Assembly (NCBI RefSeq): GCF_002027705.1
Contig: NZ_MBTG01000014.1
Coordinates: forward strand, 62,001 to 126,000
From: Paenibacillus ferrarius
GTDB lineage: Bacteria; Bacillota; Bacilli; Paenibacillales; NBRC-103111
Length of the DNA stretch: 64,000 bases
Direction of reading: 5' to 3'
Below the pieces are notes generated by a model. The model was not told the DNA's origin. It worked only from the letters and a program-made list of their open reading frames with translations, and made no database searches. Position 1 is the first letter of the stretch; every line of letters starts with the position of its first letter. Shown here in pieces: positions 11,450-18,805 of the stretch. The translations under genes and the position numbers were made by a program.

Positions 11450-11529
11450 TTTGTATGGGGCGATTTTTTTTCTAACGCTGAATAAGTTTTTCTAATATTT
11501 TGGCTTTGCACCTTATTTCCCAAATAAGG
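11423..11529 (+). promoter_or_regulatory. Structured mRNA leader with sequestered Shine-Dalgarno
   Basis: Hairpin 1 joins GCAAAGCC...GGAGAA (11423-11442) with its partner at 11487-11509. As RNA the lower stem pairs through G-U wobbles, and an inner stem GCGTTA/TAACGC (11443-11448, 11473-11478) continues it. Hairpin 2 is the perfect stem CCTTATTT / AAATAAGG (11511-11518, 11522-11529), whose right arm contains the AAGG of the ribosome site AAGGAG. AATAAG at 11481-11486 could pair instead with CTTATT at 11512-11517 and free that site. These pairings are seen directly. Regulation is inferred. Confidence 0.45.
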
Positions 11530-11540
11530 AGTGAAGCGGA

Positions 11541-11810
11541 TTGAAATATACAAATGCCAAAAAAATATTACCCGAAAAGCTAATTATAGAGATTCAACAA
11601 TATGTCCAGGGTGAGACGATTTACATTCCTAAGCAGGAGAAGGAATATAATCACTGGGGAAGTTTAAGTGGCGGAAGACAGTGGTTGGATCACCGAAATG
11701 CCGCTATTAAACACGCCTATAAGAAGAATAGGAGTATTGAACAGCTTGCTAAGGACTATTTTCTCTCTATTGAAACCATTAAGAAAATTGTTTATTCTGG
11801 AAATAAGTAG
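11541..11810 (+). CDS. CD3324-family small protein with a putative helix-turn-helix
   Basis: This 89-residue protein begins with a TTG codon 9 bases after AAGGAG. The N-terminal half (MKYTNAKKILPEKLIIEIQQ, then YVQGETIYIPKQEKEYNHWG) is the typical opening of CD3324-family proteins. The C-terminal half (RNAAIKHAYKKNRSIEQLAK, then DYFLSIETIKKIV) resembles a Mor/sigma-like helix-turn-helix. It may bind DNA, but no target is known. The ribosome site lies inside a hairpin, so translation may be conditional. Confidence 0.8.
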   Translation: MKYTNAKKILPEKLIIEIQQYVQGETIYIPKQEKEYNHWGSLSGGRQWLDHRNAAIKHAYKKNRSIEQLAKDYFLSIETIKKIVYSGNK

Positions 11811-11816
11811 CAAGCG

Positions 11817-11847
11817 ACACTGATGAAGCTTCTTCATCAGTGTTTTT
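11817..11847 (+). terminator. Terminator after the CD3324-family gene
   Basis: The perfect 11-bp stem CACTGATGAAG / CTTCATCAGTG with a 3-base loop is followed by five T. Confidence 0.88.
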
Positions 11848-11919
11848 ATGTCGAATGTCTTAGTTGTTGAACTACATGTATTCCCTGAATAATACTTCAG
11901 AACCTAAGGAGGGCTTAGA

Positions 11920-12351
11920 TTGAAATATACAATTAGAGAGGCAATAGCCAAGGATTGTTTAGCATTGAGCCGGTTAATGACACAACTTCTAAATAGAGAA
12001 ATCACCGAGAGTATAATGAAAGACAGATTAGATTTTGTAGCTCAAAGTCCGTTTGATTCTTTATTTGTATATGAAGAAGATCAAATAATGGGGACATTTG
12101 GATTCAGAATTCGAGAGAATATAGAAGACATAGCAAGATACGGTGAGATTTCAGTAATTGTTGTTGACATAGAAGCCAAAAGAAAAGGAGTAGGCAGAAT
12201 ACTAATGCAATATGCTGAGGATCTGGCAATTCAAAATCAATGTAAGGGTACTTGGTTAGTCACAGGACATACAAGAATTAACGAAGCACATAAATTCTAT
12301 AAAGAGCTTGGATATGAAGATACTGGAATAAGATTCGTAAAAAATTTTTGA
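11920..12351 (+). CDS. GNAT-family N-acetyltransferase
   Basis: A 143-residue single-domain acetyltransferase. The acetyl-CoA motif is seen as ISVIVVDIEAKRKGVGRILM (residues about 88-107), followed by the C-terminal EAHKFYKELGYEDTGIRFVK typical of Gcn5-related enzymes. A TTG start is used, six bases after AAGGAGGG. The acceptor substrate is unknown. It is bounded by terminators on both sides and so is probably monocistronic. Confidence 0.88.
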   Translation: MKYTIREAIAKDCLALSRLMTQLLNREITESIMKDRLDFVAQSPFDSLFVYEEDQIMGTFGFRIRENIEDIARYGEISVIVVDIEAKRKGVGRILMQYAEDLAIQNQCKGTWLVTGHTRINEAHKFYKELGYEDTGIRFVKNF

Positions 12352-12377
12352 GTATTCCAAGAAGTCAGCAGCATTAG

Positions 12378-12425
12378 AAAAAAACGCCCTCCAAACCATG
12401 TAACCGGCTTGAAGGACGTTTTTTC
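12378..12425. terminator. Bidirectional terminator between the GNAT and metQ-like genes
   Basis: An imperfect long stem (AAAAAACGCCCTCCAA against TTGAAGGACGTTTTTT) is flanked by A- and T-runs, so it can serve both convergent genes. Confidence 0.75.
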
Positions 12426-12438
12426 TTTGTTTACTTTA

Positions 12439-13326
12439 TTAAAAAGCAGGGACTACAGAAACTCCATACTTATCTTGGATAAACTTCTTCACGTCTGAAG
12501 AAGTCAATGCAGCACCCAGTTTCTTGATTTCTTCACGGTTTTCGTCGCCTTTGCGGACCGTAATTACGTTGGCGTAAGGAGAGTTTGCATCTTCTCTGAA
12601 TAAGGCTGTTTTGGGATCGATTTTAGCCTCAATAATAATGTTTGTGTTGATAACTGCGCCATCAAGATCTTGTAAGGATCTAGCTAAAGTAGGGGGTTCA
12701 GCTTCCACAAATTTCAGGTTCTTCGGGTTGCTGACGATGTCTTTAGGTGTTGCTTGGTAGGTAGTCAAACCGTCTTTCAACTTGATTAAGCCTTGCTGTT
12801 GAAGGAGTACAAGCGCTCTATATTCGTTGGATGGATTGTTCGGAATCCCAATTTTCGCGCCATCTTTAATTTCATCCTTTGACTTTAGCTTGGTGGAGTA
12901 GAAGCCAATTGGCTCTACGTGAACTTTAATTGGATTTACAAAGTCGAAGCCTTTTTCTGTTTTGACTGAATCGAAGTAAGGCACATGTTGAAAGTAATTC
13001 GCGTCGATTTGCTTATCTTTAAGCAGCTGATTCAACAGACCTTCATCCGTGACTTTAACAACAAGGTTAATTCCTTGTTCCTTTAGCTTCGGTTTAACGA
13101 AATTAAGGATTTCAGAGTGAGGGATCTCGGCCGATCCGATGGTTAAAGTGACTTCTTTTTTTGGCGCTTCTGTTGGAGCGCTGCTTGGTGTTGCGGCAGT
13201 TGCTGCTGGTGAGGACGCTTTAGGGCTGCTCGATGCTACCGTGCTGCCAGCAGCACCACAGCCAGCAAGGATAACGCTAAAAGCTGCGAATAATGAAACA
13301 ATAGAAAATAATCCTTTTGTACCCAT
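12439..13326 (-). CDS. metQ: MetQ/NlpA-family substrate-binding lipoprotein
   Basis: This 295-residue lipoprotein has a signal peptide ending in lipobox LAGC (Cys near residue 23), then a Ser/Ala/Pro-rich linker. The mature domain starts VTLTIGSAEIPHSEILNFVK and contains IDANYFQHVPYFD and DGAVINTNIIIEA, motifs of the MetQ/NlpA family (PF03180) that bind methionine or related sulfur amino acids. It is the last gene of the metN-metI-metQ unit on the minus strand. The adjacent flavin monooxygenase suggests that sulfur compounds other than methionine may be the ligand, but specificity is not shown. Confidence 0.88.
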   Translation of the reverse strand: MGTKGLFSIVSLFAAFSVILAGCGAAGSTVASSSPKASSPAATAATPSSAPTEAPKKEVTLTIGSAEIPHSEILNFVKPKLKEQGINLVVKVTDEGLLNQLLKDKQIDANYFQHVPYFDSVKTEKGFDFVNPIKVHVEPIGFYSTKLKSKDEIKDGAKIGIPNNPSNEYRALVLLQQQGLIKLKDGLTTYQATPKDIVSNPKNLKFVEAEPPTLARSLQDLDGAVINTNIIIEAKIDPKTALFREDANSPYANVITVRKGDENREEIKKLGAALTSSDVKKFIQDKYGVSVVPAF

Positions 13327-13401
13327 GGATAACTCACTCCTATTTCTTTTATGTATATTTGGTCATGCAATGAAACCGATAGGAATAATAGTGCTTTAGC
13401 T

Positions 13402-14070
13402 TTAATCAAACTTGAAGCGTTTTTTATTTATTGACCTAGAGATGTAGTCACCTGTCCATTGAAAAATTTGCACGAGAAGAATAATGATAATGACGGTAGC
13501 GATGAGGACGTCTTCACGAAATCTCTGATATCCGAATCGGATGGCCAAACTGCCCAGTCCTCCAGCACCGATGGCACCAGCAATGGCAGTAAACTCAGTG
13601 ATGGCGATGATGGCAATCGTTACTCCGCGTACAAGCGCTGGCAGGGATTCAGGAATAAGTACTCTGAAAATAATCGTAAACGGGGAAGCTCCAACGGCTT
13701 TGGCCGCTTCTATTTTCCCGATGCTAACTTCCTTCAGCGATGTTTCGATAATCCTGCCTAAGAAAGGTGCGATACCGATCGAAAGCGACACAATAGCAGC
13801 GGTTGGACCCAAGGTGGTTCCGACAATCAAACGAGATAAAGGCAAAAGCAGCACGATTAAGATGATAGAAGGAATAGAGCGGATGCAGTTAATGACCATA
13901 TTAATGACTCTATGGAGCCCCGTAGCTTCAAGAATACCGCCTTTCTCCGTTACCACAAGAGTGACGCCAAGTGCAGTACCCATAATCAATGCGAAAATGG
14001 AGGACCAAAAAAGCATATAGAGTGTTTCTAAAAGAGCAGGCCAGAGTAATTCGATTAATTCTTGAATCAT
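13402..14070 (-). CDS. metI: MetI-like ABC transporter permease
   Basis: The 222-residue protein has five or so membrane segments and the typical permease loop [20 protein letters not shown] (EAA motif), which docks on the ATPase. MetI proteins are about 220 residues long. Its start overlaps the metN-like stop by four bases, giving coupled translation. Confidence 0.9.
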   Translation of the reverse strand: MIQELIELLWPALLETLYMLFWSSIFALIMGTALGVTLVVTEKGGILEATGLHRVINMVINCIRSIPSIILIVLLLPLSRLIVGTTLGPTAAIVSLSIGIAPFLGRIIETSLKEVSIGKIEAAKAVGASPFTIIFRVLIPESLPALVRGVTIAIIAITEFTAIAGAIGAGGLGSLAIRFGYQRFREDVLIATVIIIILLVQIFQWTGDYISRSINKKRFKFD

Positions 14071-14852
14071 AGGCTGACCCTCACCCTTTCTTCGACATAA
14101 TGCTTATTGCGATAGAAATCTATGATTTTCACGAATTTCTTGGCTGTGTCGCTTTCCGGATTCAGGAAAAACTGGTCCACGGATCCTTGTTCAACGATTG
14201 TGCCTTTCTCAATGACCGCAAAGTTTTTGCATATATGCTGCAGGACATCGAGTTCATGAGTGATCAGCACAATGGTCAAATTAAGCTTACGGTTAATGTC
14301 TTTGAGCAGCTCTAGAATGGAGTAGGTCGTTTGAGGATCAAGCGCTGACGTGGCTTCGTCACTGAGCAGTACGTCTGGCTCGTTAGCGAGAGCTCTGGCG
14401 ATGCCAACTCGCTGTTTTTGACCTCCGCTCAACTGGGATGGATGGGCATTCTCTTTATCACTTAGTTCTACAAGCTCCAGTATTTCTCTAACACGCTGGT
14501 GAATGTACGATTTGGGATGGCCTGCAACCTTCAAAGGGAAAGCCACATTTTCAAATACAGTCTTGGAATCAAGGAGGTTAAATTGTTGGAAAATCATACC
14601 GATTTTCAGCCTAGCTAGGCGCAGCTCTTTCTCTGACAGATCTGTAATGACCTTTCCTTCGATCTCAATGCTCCCGGAATCAGGTTCCTCCAACCGGTTT
14701 AGACATCGGATTAGTGTTGATTTGCCTGCACCGCTAAAACCGATAATGCCAAAAATATCTCCTTTTTCAATCTCAAGGTTGATATTCTCTAAGGCAGTAA
14801 ACACGGATTGGCGTGTTCGGTATGTTTTATTGAGATTTTTGATGACGATCAT
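14067..14852 (-). CDS. metN: MetN-like ABC transporter ATP-binding protein, lacking the NIL domain
   Basis: This 261-residue ATPase has Walker [11 protein letters not shown]-loop MIFQQFNLL, signature [15 protein letters not shown], Walker [14 protein letters not shown] and the switch H in LITHELDVL. It matches the MetN catalytic domain, but the usual C-terminal NIL/ACT domain of about 80 residues, which binds methionine for transinhibition, is absent (MetN is usually ~340 residues). The transporter may thus escape feedback inhibition. It is the first gene of the operon, and a clear promoter lies upstream. Confidence 0.87.
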   Translation of the reverse strand: MIVIKNLNKTYRTRQSVFTALENINLEIEKGDIFGIIGFSGAGKSTLIRCLNRLEEPDSGSIEIEGKVITDLSEKELRLARLKIGMIFQQFNLLDSKTVFENVAFPLKVAGHPKSYIHQRVREILELVELSDKENAHPSQLSGGQKQRVGIARALANEPDVLLSDEATSALDPQTTYSILELLKDINRKLNLTIVLITHELDVLQHICKNFAVIEKGTIVEQGSVDQFFLNPESDTAKKFVKIIDFYRNKHYVEERVRVSL

Positions 14853-14898
14853 GATAATCCCTCACTTTTAATACCGAGTATTCCTAGTTTATTAGTTT

Positions 14899-14927
14899 AA
14901 TTTAAATGACTTCCTAAATTCTGTCAA
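14899..14927 (-). promoter_or_regulatory. Promoter of the metNIQ-like operon
   Basis: On the minus strand TTGACA (14922-14927), a 17-base spacer and TAAATT (14899-14904) precede metN by about 45 bases. The leader is too short for an S-box riboswitch. Confidence 0.75.
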
Positions 14928-15047
14928 GAAAAATTCTTTTGCCACTTGATTCAGCTTATTCCCTTAGGATTGACGGTTATTAGAGAGGGTGGTAAATTAA
15001 TACATATTAAATTTATTATATTACTCGGAATTAATGGAGGGGATCTC

Positions 15048-16391
15048 ATGTCTCGTAAAAGACAAATAAAATTGTCCGCCTATTTGGTGGGAACCGGTAT
15101 GCACGTAGCATCTTGGAGACATCCTGATGCTCAGGCGGATTCCAGCATTGATATTGATTATTACAAACATTTGGCCCAAATTGCGGAGAAAGGGAAGTTT
15201 GATATTGCCTTTATTGCGGATAGTCTGGCTATCAATGAGGAGTCGCATCCGAATATCTTGACCCGCTATGAGCCTATCACTTTAATTACAGCGTTAGCAG
15301 GGGCGACTTCAAAGATCGGAGTTGTTGCAACAGCCTCCACCTCTTATGTGGAACCTTATAATCTGGCGCGACAATTCATGTCCGTTGATCATATCAGCAA
15401 GGGCAGAGCTGGTTGGAACATTGTAACGACAAGAGATTTGTCCGGGAATACAGCTCTGAACTTCAATAGCAGTGAGCATTATGAGCATGGCTTTCGATAT
15501 AAGCGGGCAGAAGAGTTTATTGACGTGATTAAAGGCTTATGGGATTCCTGGGAGGATGACGCTTTTATCCGCGACAAAGAAAGCGGGCAGTTTTTTGACC
15601 GCAGCAAGCTTCACAAGCTGGACCATGTAGGCGAGTTTTTCTCGGTGCAGGGACCGTTAAATATTCATCGCTCTATACAAGGCCATCCTGTGCTAGTGCA
15701 AGCTGGATCTTCAGAGGCTGGGCAACTGTTTGCGGCTAGGAGCGCAGAGGTTATTTTTTCGCATAAGAATAGCCTCGAGGACTCTCAGGAATTTTATCGT
15801 TCTTTCAAAAATAAGGTCGTCTCATTCGGCCGATCCGCCGATGAAGTGCATATTCTGCAGGGGATTTCGCCGATTATTGGGGAAACCGAAGAAATTGCGC
15901 GGCAGAAGCTTGCCTACTTAGAATCATTAATAACCGACGAAACAGGCTTAAAGTTCCTGACCGACTATTTTGGAGGATTGGATTTGAGTGAGCATACGCT
16001 TGAAACCAGAACGCTTGATATTGGTTTTGGCGAGCTGACGGGTGTACGATTCGAATATGAAAAGTTTCGGTCGTTCGTTATCAAAGAAAACCCCACACTT
16101 AGAGAACTGTATTCTTTGCTAACCGGGTCTTATACCGTCAACGACTTTGTAGGAACGCCTGAAAAAATAGCCAATAATCTAGAAAAATGGTTTGTTCAAA
16201 AAGCCGTTGACGGCTTTATGCTGATGTCTCCGCTTTTACCGAGCAATTTAGAAGATTTTGTGAATCTGGTTGTCCCAATTTTGCAGGAGAGAGGTTTATT
16301 CCGGACCGATTATGAAGGTGATACGCTTCGTGATCATCTGAATTTGCCAGTGCCCCCAAATCGGTATAACGTAACGCGATCTCAAGTTTAA
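15048..16391 (+). CDS. NtaA/SnaA/DszA-family FMN-dependent monooxygenase (LLM class)
   Basis: The 447-residue luciferase-like enzyme begins at ATG 15048 after GGAGGGG; in-frame codons upstream (from 14946) lack a ribosome site. Family features are the start KLSAYLVGTGMHVASWRHPD, the GRAGWNIVTT motif near residue 115, and SEHYEHGFRYKRAEEFI. Relatives use FMNH2 and O2 to open aminocarboxylates or to cleave sulfones, sulfonates or thiophene derivatives. It is divergent from the metNIQ-like importer, so oxidation of an imported organosulfur compound to release sulfur is the most likely role. The substrate is not determined. A flavin reductase partner is not seen nearby. Confidence 0.87.
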   Translation: MSRKRQIKLSAYLVGTGMHVASWRHPDAQADSSIDIDYYKHLAQIAEKGKFDIAFIADSLAINEESHPNILTRYEPITLITALAGATSKIGVVATASTSYVEPYNLARQFMSVDHISKGRAGWNIVTTRDLSGNTALNFNSSEHYEHGFRYKRAEEFIDVIKGLWDSWEDDAFIRDKESGQFFDRSKLHKLDHVGEFFSVQGPLNIHRSIQGHPVLVQAGSSEAGQLFAARSAEVIFSHKNSLEDSQEFYRSFKNKVVSFGRSADEVHILQGISPIIGETEEIARQKLAYLESLITDETGLKFLTDYFGGLDLSEHTLETRTLDIGFGELTGVRFEYEKFRSFVIKENPTLRELYSLLTGSYTVNDFVGTPEKIANNLEKWFVQKAVDGFMLMSPLLPSNLEDFVNLVVPILQERGLFRTDYEGDTLRDHLNLPVPPNRYNVTRSQV

Positions 16392-16530
16392 GAGGTGTTG
16401 TCGACGAAGCGAAAATAGGGTGTTCAATAAGCCAAATTAAGTAGGAAAGCGTCGATAGATGATGGGGGAGATTACTTTCATGTGGGATGAAGGGGCTTCC
16501 AGATCAGATCCGTTCACCCAAGTGTAAAAG
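16392..16530. other. Spacer with no feature seen
   Basis: Between the monooxygenase stop and the hairpin repeat I see no credible gene, promoter or terminator. Confidence 0.4.
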
Positions 16531-16712
16531 CCTGCGAAAATACAGGAATTTCCGAGCGAATTCGGTTAAAAAGTGGAAATGCCTGCAATTGTGCAGGCAT
16601 TTTTATCATTTTCAGCCGTACATTCAGAAAAAGCCTCAAAAACCTGCACAAAAGCAGGAATTTATTAGTTGCGGCTATTCCAAGAGCAAAAAAGATGCAT
16701 AATTGCAGGTTT
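16530..16712. repeat. Hairpin-rich intergenic repeat (CCTGC...GCAGG units)
   Basis: Four spaced units carry the same dyad: CCTGCGAAAATACAGG at 16531-16546, GCCTGCAATTGTGCAGGC at 16581-16598 (perfect 7-bp stem), CCTGCACAAAAGCAGG at 16643-16658, and a half-unit TGCATAATTGCAGG at 16696-16709. Most are followed by AATTT or ATTTTT. Arrays of this kind are dispersed in Paenibacillus genomes as far as I recall. An open frame across it (16487-16702) is an accident of the repeat and carries no protein-like signal. Confidence 0.65.
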
Positions 16713-16872
16713 AGAGAAAGTAACTGGAGCTAGAGCGCAGAGAAAGTAGGAGGTTCATCAAGGATTACTAGAACCCGTAACAGCTATAGTGAAATACATC
16801 CGGACGCTATATTCATACGCATGAAAGAAGATCATGAGCAGAGGGGCAGCCCCTTTTCTTTTTTAATTAAAT
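16713..16872. other. Spacer with a weak hairpin
   Basis: Only a short dyad GGGG-CAG-CCCC followed by TTTTCTTTTTT is seen (16846-16864). It could stop + strand transcription. No gene is evident. Confidence 0.35.
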
Positions 16873-18423
16873 TTACCATGGAATCGAAAAGCGGTGGCGC
16901 GTCCTTTTCCAATTCAACGTACCCGTCAATACGAGTGTGACGAAATAGAGAAGCAAGGAACAAACGATTGAAGTGACTACGCACCATACCTGCAGAATAC
17001 CATCGCTGGCAAGATAGTTATAGGTCCAGTGCCCGCATATCACCATCAGCATCATGCAGATCCCAACTTTGACATAAGGACGAATACTCCAATAAAATCC
17101 GATCGAGCTTGAGATGGAAAAGAAGTTCAGCAGTGTTTGCATCACAATGCCGATACCGATGCCGTACGCAACACCAATAATACCAAATTGGCTGCCGAAC
17201 ACGAAAATCGAGACACCCTTGAATATCGTGGCTATTATGTAATTCAACAGCGTAGCTTTCGCGCGGCCGAGCCCGAGCAGAATGGCATGAAGCGGAGCGT
17301 CGAAATAATGCAGAAAAAACATCGGCGCTAGTATTTTCAGCAGCAAACCTGCATCGGGCGCATGATAGACAAGTGTTGTTAGTGGAGTTGCCCACTCGTA
17401 CAGAATAACGGTTGCTGGCGCACCGATCAGGAGTCCCAAGATCATAGCTTGATTCATCCGTTCATGTATGAGCAGACTGTTCTTATTCGCGGCTGCTTCA
17501 CCAATCGCAGGAATGAGAGCGGTGGACAAAGACTGCGTGATAAAGCTTGGCATGAACAGCAGCGGAAACGCATAACCGGCCAACATACCGAATTGCTTCG
17601 TGGCTAACGCCGTACTGATGCCGGCCAGCGCGAGGCTGGTTGTAATAAGAAGTGGTTGAAAGGTGCTGTATAACGAATGAATGACACCGTAGCCGGTCGT
17701 CGGCAACCCAATCTGCAGCAGTTCGCCAAGTGTGCTTCTTCCTTGTTTCAGGTGGCTTGCCCAAGTTTCGCCTGGCATTTTCGATTCACCGTATAACTTG
17801 TAACTTGCTAAAAGGAATAGAAGGCTGATCGCTTCGCTGACAACAGAGGCAGCCATTGCTCCGGCTGCTGCATAAGCGACGCCGTAAGGCAGCAATAGGT
17901 GGACTAGTGCCAGTACACAAGCGATTTGCACGGTATGCTCCAGCACATCGGAAGCAGCGATGGTCTTCATCTGCTGCATGCCGCGGAAGTATCCTTTTAA
18001 TACGGAGGAAACAGCGACGATTGGCGCGATTGGTGTAATCGCCAGCATCGCGTAATAAGCGCGTTGATCGCTTAGCAAAATGGATGCGATCCATTCAGAT
18101 CCTAGCAGCGATATGGTGGTGAGCGCTACGCTCAAGAAGCCTGTGACAGCGAGCGAGACATGCAGAATGCGCCTCACTTTCATCCGTTCACCGCGAGCGT
18201 GAGCCTCTGCAACCAACTTAGATATGGCCACCGGCAATCCAAGTTCCGTAATCGTAATGACGAGCGGGACGAGTGGATGTGCCATCATCAAAATTCCGAT
18301 TCCTTCTGCGCCTAGTACGCGAGCAATATACATGCCGCTGATGAAACCGAGTATCCGGTTGATGAAAGCAGCAACAGACAAGACCAACGTACCTCTCATG
18401 AACGATTGCCCGTGTTGTGACAT
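16873..18423 (-). CDS. SpoVB-family polysaccharide/lipid flippase (MOP superfamily)
   Basis: This 516-residue membrane protein has about 14 membrane segments. Its start, FMRGTLVLSVAAFINRILGF, and the following SGMYIARVLGAEGIGI are the standard opening of stage V sporulation protein B-like proteins, which relate to MurJ and export lipid-linked precursors for cortex or capsule synthesis. ATG 18423 is chosen because AGGAGG lies nine bases before it; an upstream ATG at 18480 has no ribosome site. It stands alone on the minus strand, away from other sporulation genes, so its cargo and timing are not shown. Confidence 0.88.
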   Translation of the reverse strand: MSQHGQSFMRGTLVLSVAAFINRILGFISGMYIARVLGAEGIGILMMAHPLVPLVITITELGLPVAISKLVAEAHARGERMKVRRILHVSLAVTGFLSVALTTISLLGSEWIASILLSDQRAYYAMLAITPIAPIVAVSSVLKGYFRGMQQMKTIAASDVLEHTVQIACVLALVHLLLPYGVAYAAAGAMAASVVSEAISLLFLLASYKLYGESKMPGETWASHLKQGRSTLGELLQIGLPTTGYGVIHSLYSTFQPLLITTSLALAGISTALATKQFGMLAGYAFPLLFMPSFITQSLSTALIPAIGEAAANKNSLLIHERMNQAMILGLLIGAPATVILYEWATPLTTLVYHAPDAGLLLKILAPMFFLHYFDAPLHAILLGLGRAKATLLNYIIATIFKGVSIFVFGSQFGIIGVAYGIGIGIVMQTLLNFFSISSSIGFYWSIRPYVKVGICMMLMVICGHWTYNYLASDGILQVWCVVTSIVCSLLLYFVTLVLTGTLNWKRTRHRFSIPW

Positions 18424-18564
18424 GACATGTGTCCTCCTGTTAATCGAATACTTAAATGTATTCAAGAATTGGAAAAGCATGCGAACAAGCCGGTGTTGAT
18501 GCCACTTTTGAACATATGATGGCGTATAGTGGGGGGCTTTTGCTATAGCTTGAAAATAATTAAA

Positions 18565-18594
18565 TTGACAAGAAATTTGTTTTATTGCTAATAT
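18565..18594 (+). promoter_or_regulatory. Promoter of the NHL/SLH surface protein gene
   Basis: TTGACA (18565-18570), an 18-base spacer and TAATAT (18589-18594). A Fur box follows 18 bases after the -10. Confidence 0.7.
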
Positions 18595-18612
18595 AGAGCA
18601 GTATTAATAGAT

Positions 18613-18631
18613 GATAATGAAAATCATTATC
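18613..18631 (+). promoter_or_regulatory. Fur box 1
   Basis: GATAATGAAAATCATTATC matches the 19-base Fur consensus at 18 of 19 positions. It lies just after the expected transcription start, where Fur with bound iron would block transcription. Confidence 0.88.
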
Positions 18632-18682
18632 ATAAAAATGAGCTATTTAAACAAAATTCACTCTCTTTTTTTTCGTGCCATT

Positions 18683-18701
18683 GATAATGAATATCTTTAT
18701 C
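18683..18701 (+). promoter_or_regulatory. Fur box 2
   Basis: GATAATGAATATCTTTATC matches the Fur consensus at 16 of 19 positions, 70 bases downstream of box 1 and about 105 bases before the start codon. Confidence 0.65.
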
Positions 18702-18805
18702 AATTAATTGAGTTGTTTTGAGAGTAGAAGTGCGCAGCAAGGCTCAGGTTTGACAGCTACAGATTGATTTATGACAACTAGAATGGTGAAAAGGAAAGTG
18801 AGACA

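Noticed and set aside
14853-15047. SAM (S-box) riboswitch before metN
   Set aside because: The leader from the predicted start of transcription to the ATG is under 60 bases and shows no S-box core.
16487-16702. Open frame of 71 codons
   Set aside because: It runs through the hairpin repeat, has biased Lys/Gln composition caused by the repeat, and lacks a convincing ribosome site.
16530-16712. CRISPR array
   Set aside because: Units are imperfect dyads with uneven spacing, without identical direct repeats or unique spacers, and no cas genes are nearby.
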